Source: Collinsella sp. (GTDB lineage: Bacteria > Actinomycetota > Coriobacteriia > Coriobacteriales > Coriobacteriaceae). Taken from it: 5,017 nt of DNA. Shown in pieces: positions 4,644-5,017 of this stretch. The stretch spans positions 1 to 5,017 of the forward strand of contig JAUMNV010000031.1 of NCBI GenBank assembly GCA_031295725.1. The letters run 5' to 3'. Position 1 is the stretch's first letter; every line of letters starts with the position of its first letter. Below the pieces are notes generated by a model. It saw nothing but the letters and a program-made list of their open reading frames with translations, ran no database searches and was not told the DNA's origin. The position numbers were made by a program, and so were the translations under genes.

Positions 4644-5017
4644 ATGGCGGTGCAAAGAAGGAATACCAAGCAGCGAAAGCTGGTTCTTGACGCCGTGCGC
4701 CAAAGCTATAACCATCCCACCGCCGACGAAATCTACAACGCCGTGCGCGAACAGGATGACAAGATCAGCCGCGGCACGGTCTACCGCAACCTCAATCTCT
4801 TGGCCGACGCCGGCGAGATTCTCTCCATCAAGACGCCGGGCGGCAGCCGCTTCGATCGCACGATCGAGCCGCATGCGCATATCATCTGCACCTCGTGCAG
4901 CCGCGTCATCGACGTACCGCTCCCCTTCGATGCCCAGCTCGACGCCAAGGCGTCCGAGCAAATCGGCTGGCACGTCACGTCGCACTACACCATCTTCGAG
5001 GGTCTCTGCCCCGACTG
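4644..5017 (+). CDS. Fur-superfamily metal-dependent regulator, PerR-like, C-terminus cut by window edge
   Basis: The 124 visible residues form a winged-helix DNA-binding domain (about 8-65, with SRGTVYRNLNLLADAGEI at 42-59) followed by the metal-binding dimerisation domain. By alignment with Bacillus subtilis PerR, every regulatory ligand is present: His24 (His37 there), Asp71 (85), His77 (91), His79 (93) and Asp90 (104). So are the structural-zinc cysteines Cys82 and Cys85 (CTSC) and Cys122 (LCPD). The last two bases, TG, are consistent with the expected fourth Cys at 125. Asp at position 90 favours PerR over Fur, so a peroxide-sensing repressor is likely; metal-sensing relatives remain possible. 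The N-terminus is about 14 residues shorter than PerR and lacks most of the first helix. Upstream in-frame codons offer no better start, and AGAGG (4631-4635) supports ATG 4644. An antisense frame covering the gene is a shadow. Confidence 0.92.
   Translation, partial: MAVQRRNTKQRKLVLDAVRQSYNHPTADEIYNAVREQDDKISRGTVYRNLNLLADAGEILSIKTPGGSRFDRTIEPHAHIICTSCSRVIDVPLPFDAQLDAKASEQIGWHVTSHYTIFEGLCPD

Noticed and set aside
4608..4985. 125-residue minus-strand open frame
   Set aside because: It is antisense to the Fur/PerR-type gene, which has a complete set of family residues.

Overview
The window is GC-rich, densely coded bacterial DNA. Codon choice (strong GC/C third-position bias), the GTG start, AAGGAG-type ribosome binding sites and the overall protein flavour suggest an actinobacterium, most likely a gut Coriobacteriia such as Collinsella. 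That assignment is an impression from the sequence, not a database result. There are no mobile elements, CRISPR arrays, tRNAs or rRNAs.

Layout: (1) Positions 1-1227 on the minus strand hold almost all of a MetY-type O-acetylhomoserine sulfhydrylase; its C-terminus lies outside the window. (2) Positions 1228-1501 are a 274-bp divergent control region. It carries a strong minus-strand promoter (TTGACC-17-TACTAT), a roughly 178-nt leader with a 17-codon two-cysteine upstream ORF, and several short palindromes. (3) A LysR-family regulator with a CysB-like DNA-binding region (1502-2404, plus strand) diverges from metY and is its natural candidate regulator. (4) RNase HI (2504-2989) starts at GTG and keeps all catalytic residues. 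(5) A Gfo/Idh/MocA-type NAD(P)-dependent oxidoreductase (3063-4169) is followed 2 nt later by an acylphosphatase with an unusual N-terminal extension (4172-4582), probably in one transcript. (6) A Fur-superfamily regulator with a PerR-type metal-ligand set (4644 to the window end) runs off the right edge.

The most interesting part is the metY leader. A small ORF with its own strong Shine-Dalgarno sequence encodes Cys at codons 3 and 12. The second Cys codon overlaps a CTCCT element (minus-strand sense). This element can pair with the small ORF's own Shine-Dalgarno, with a second AGGAG just past the small ORF's stop, or with the metY Shine-Dalgarno. That suggests translation-coupled, cysteine-sensing control of a sulfur-assimilation gene, with the divergent LysR acting on transcription as a second layer. 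The pairings are visible in the sequence; the mechanism is inference. The remaining genes look like ordinary housekeeping or accessory genes and form no obvious pathway together.
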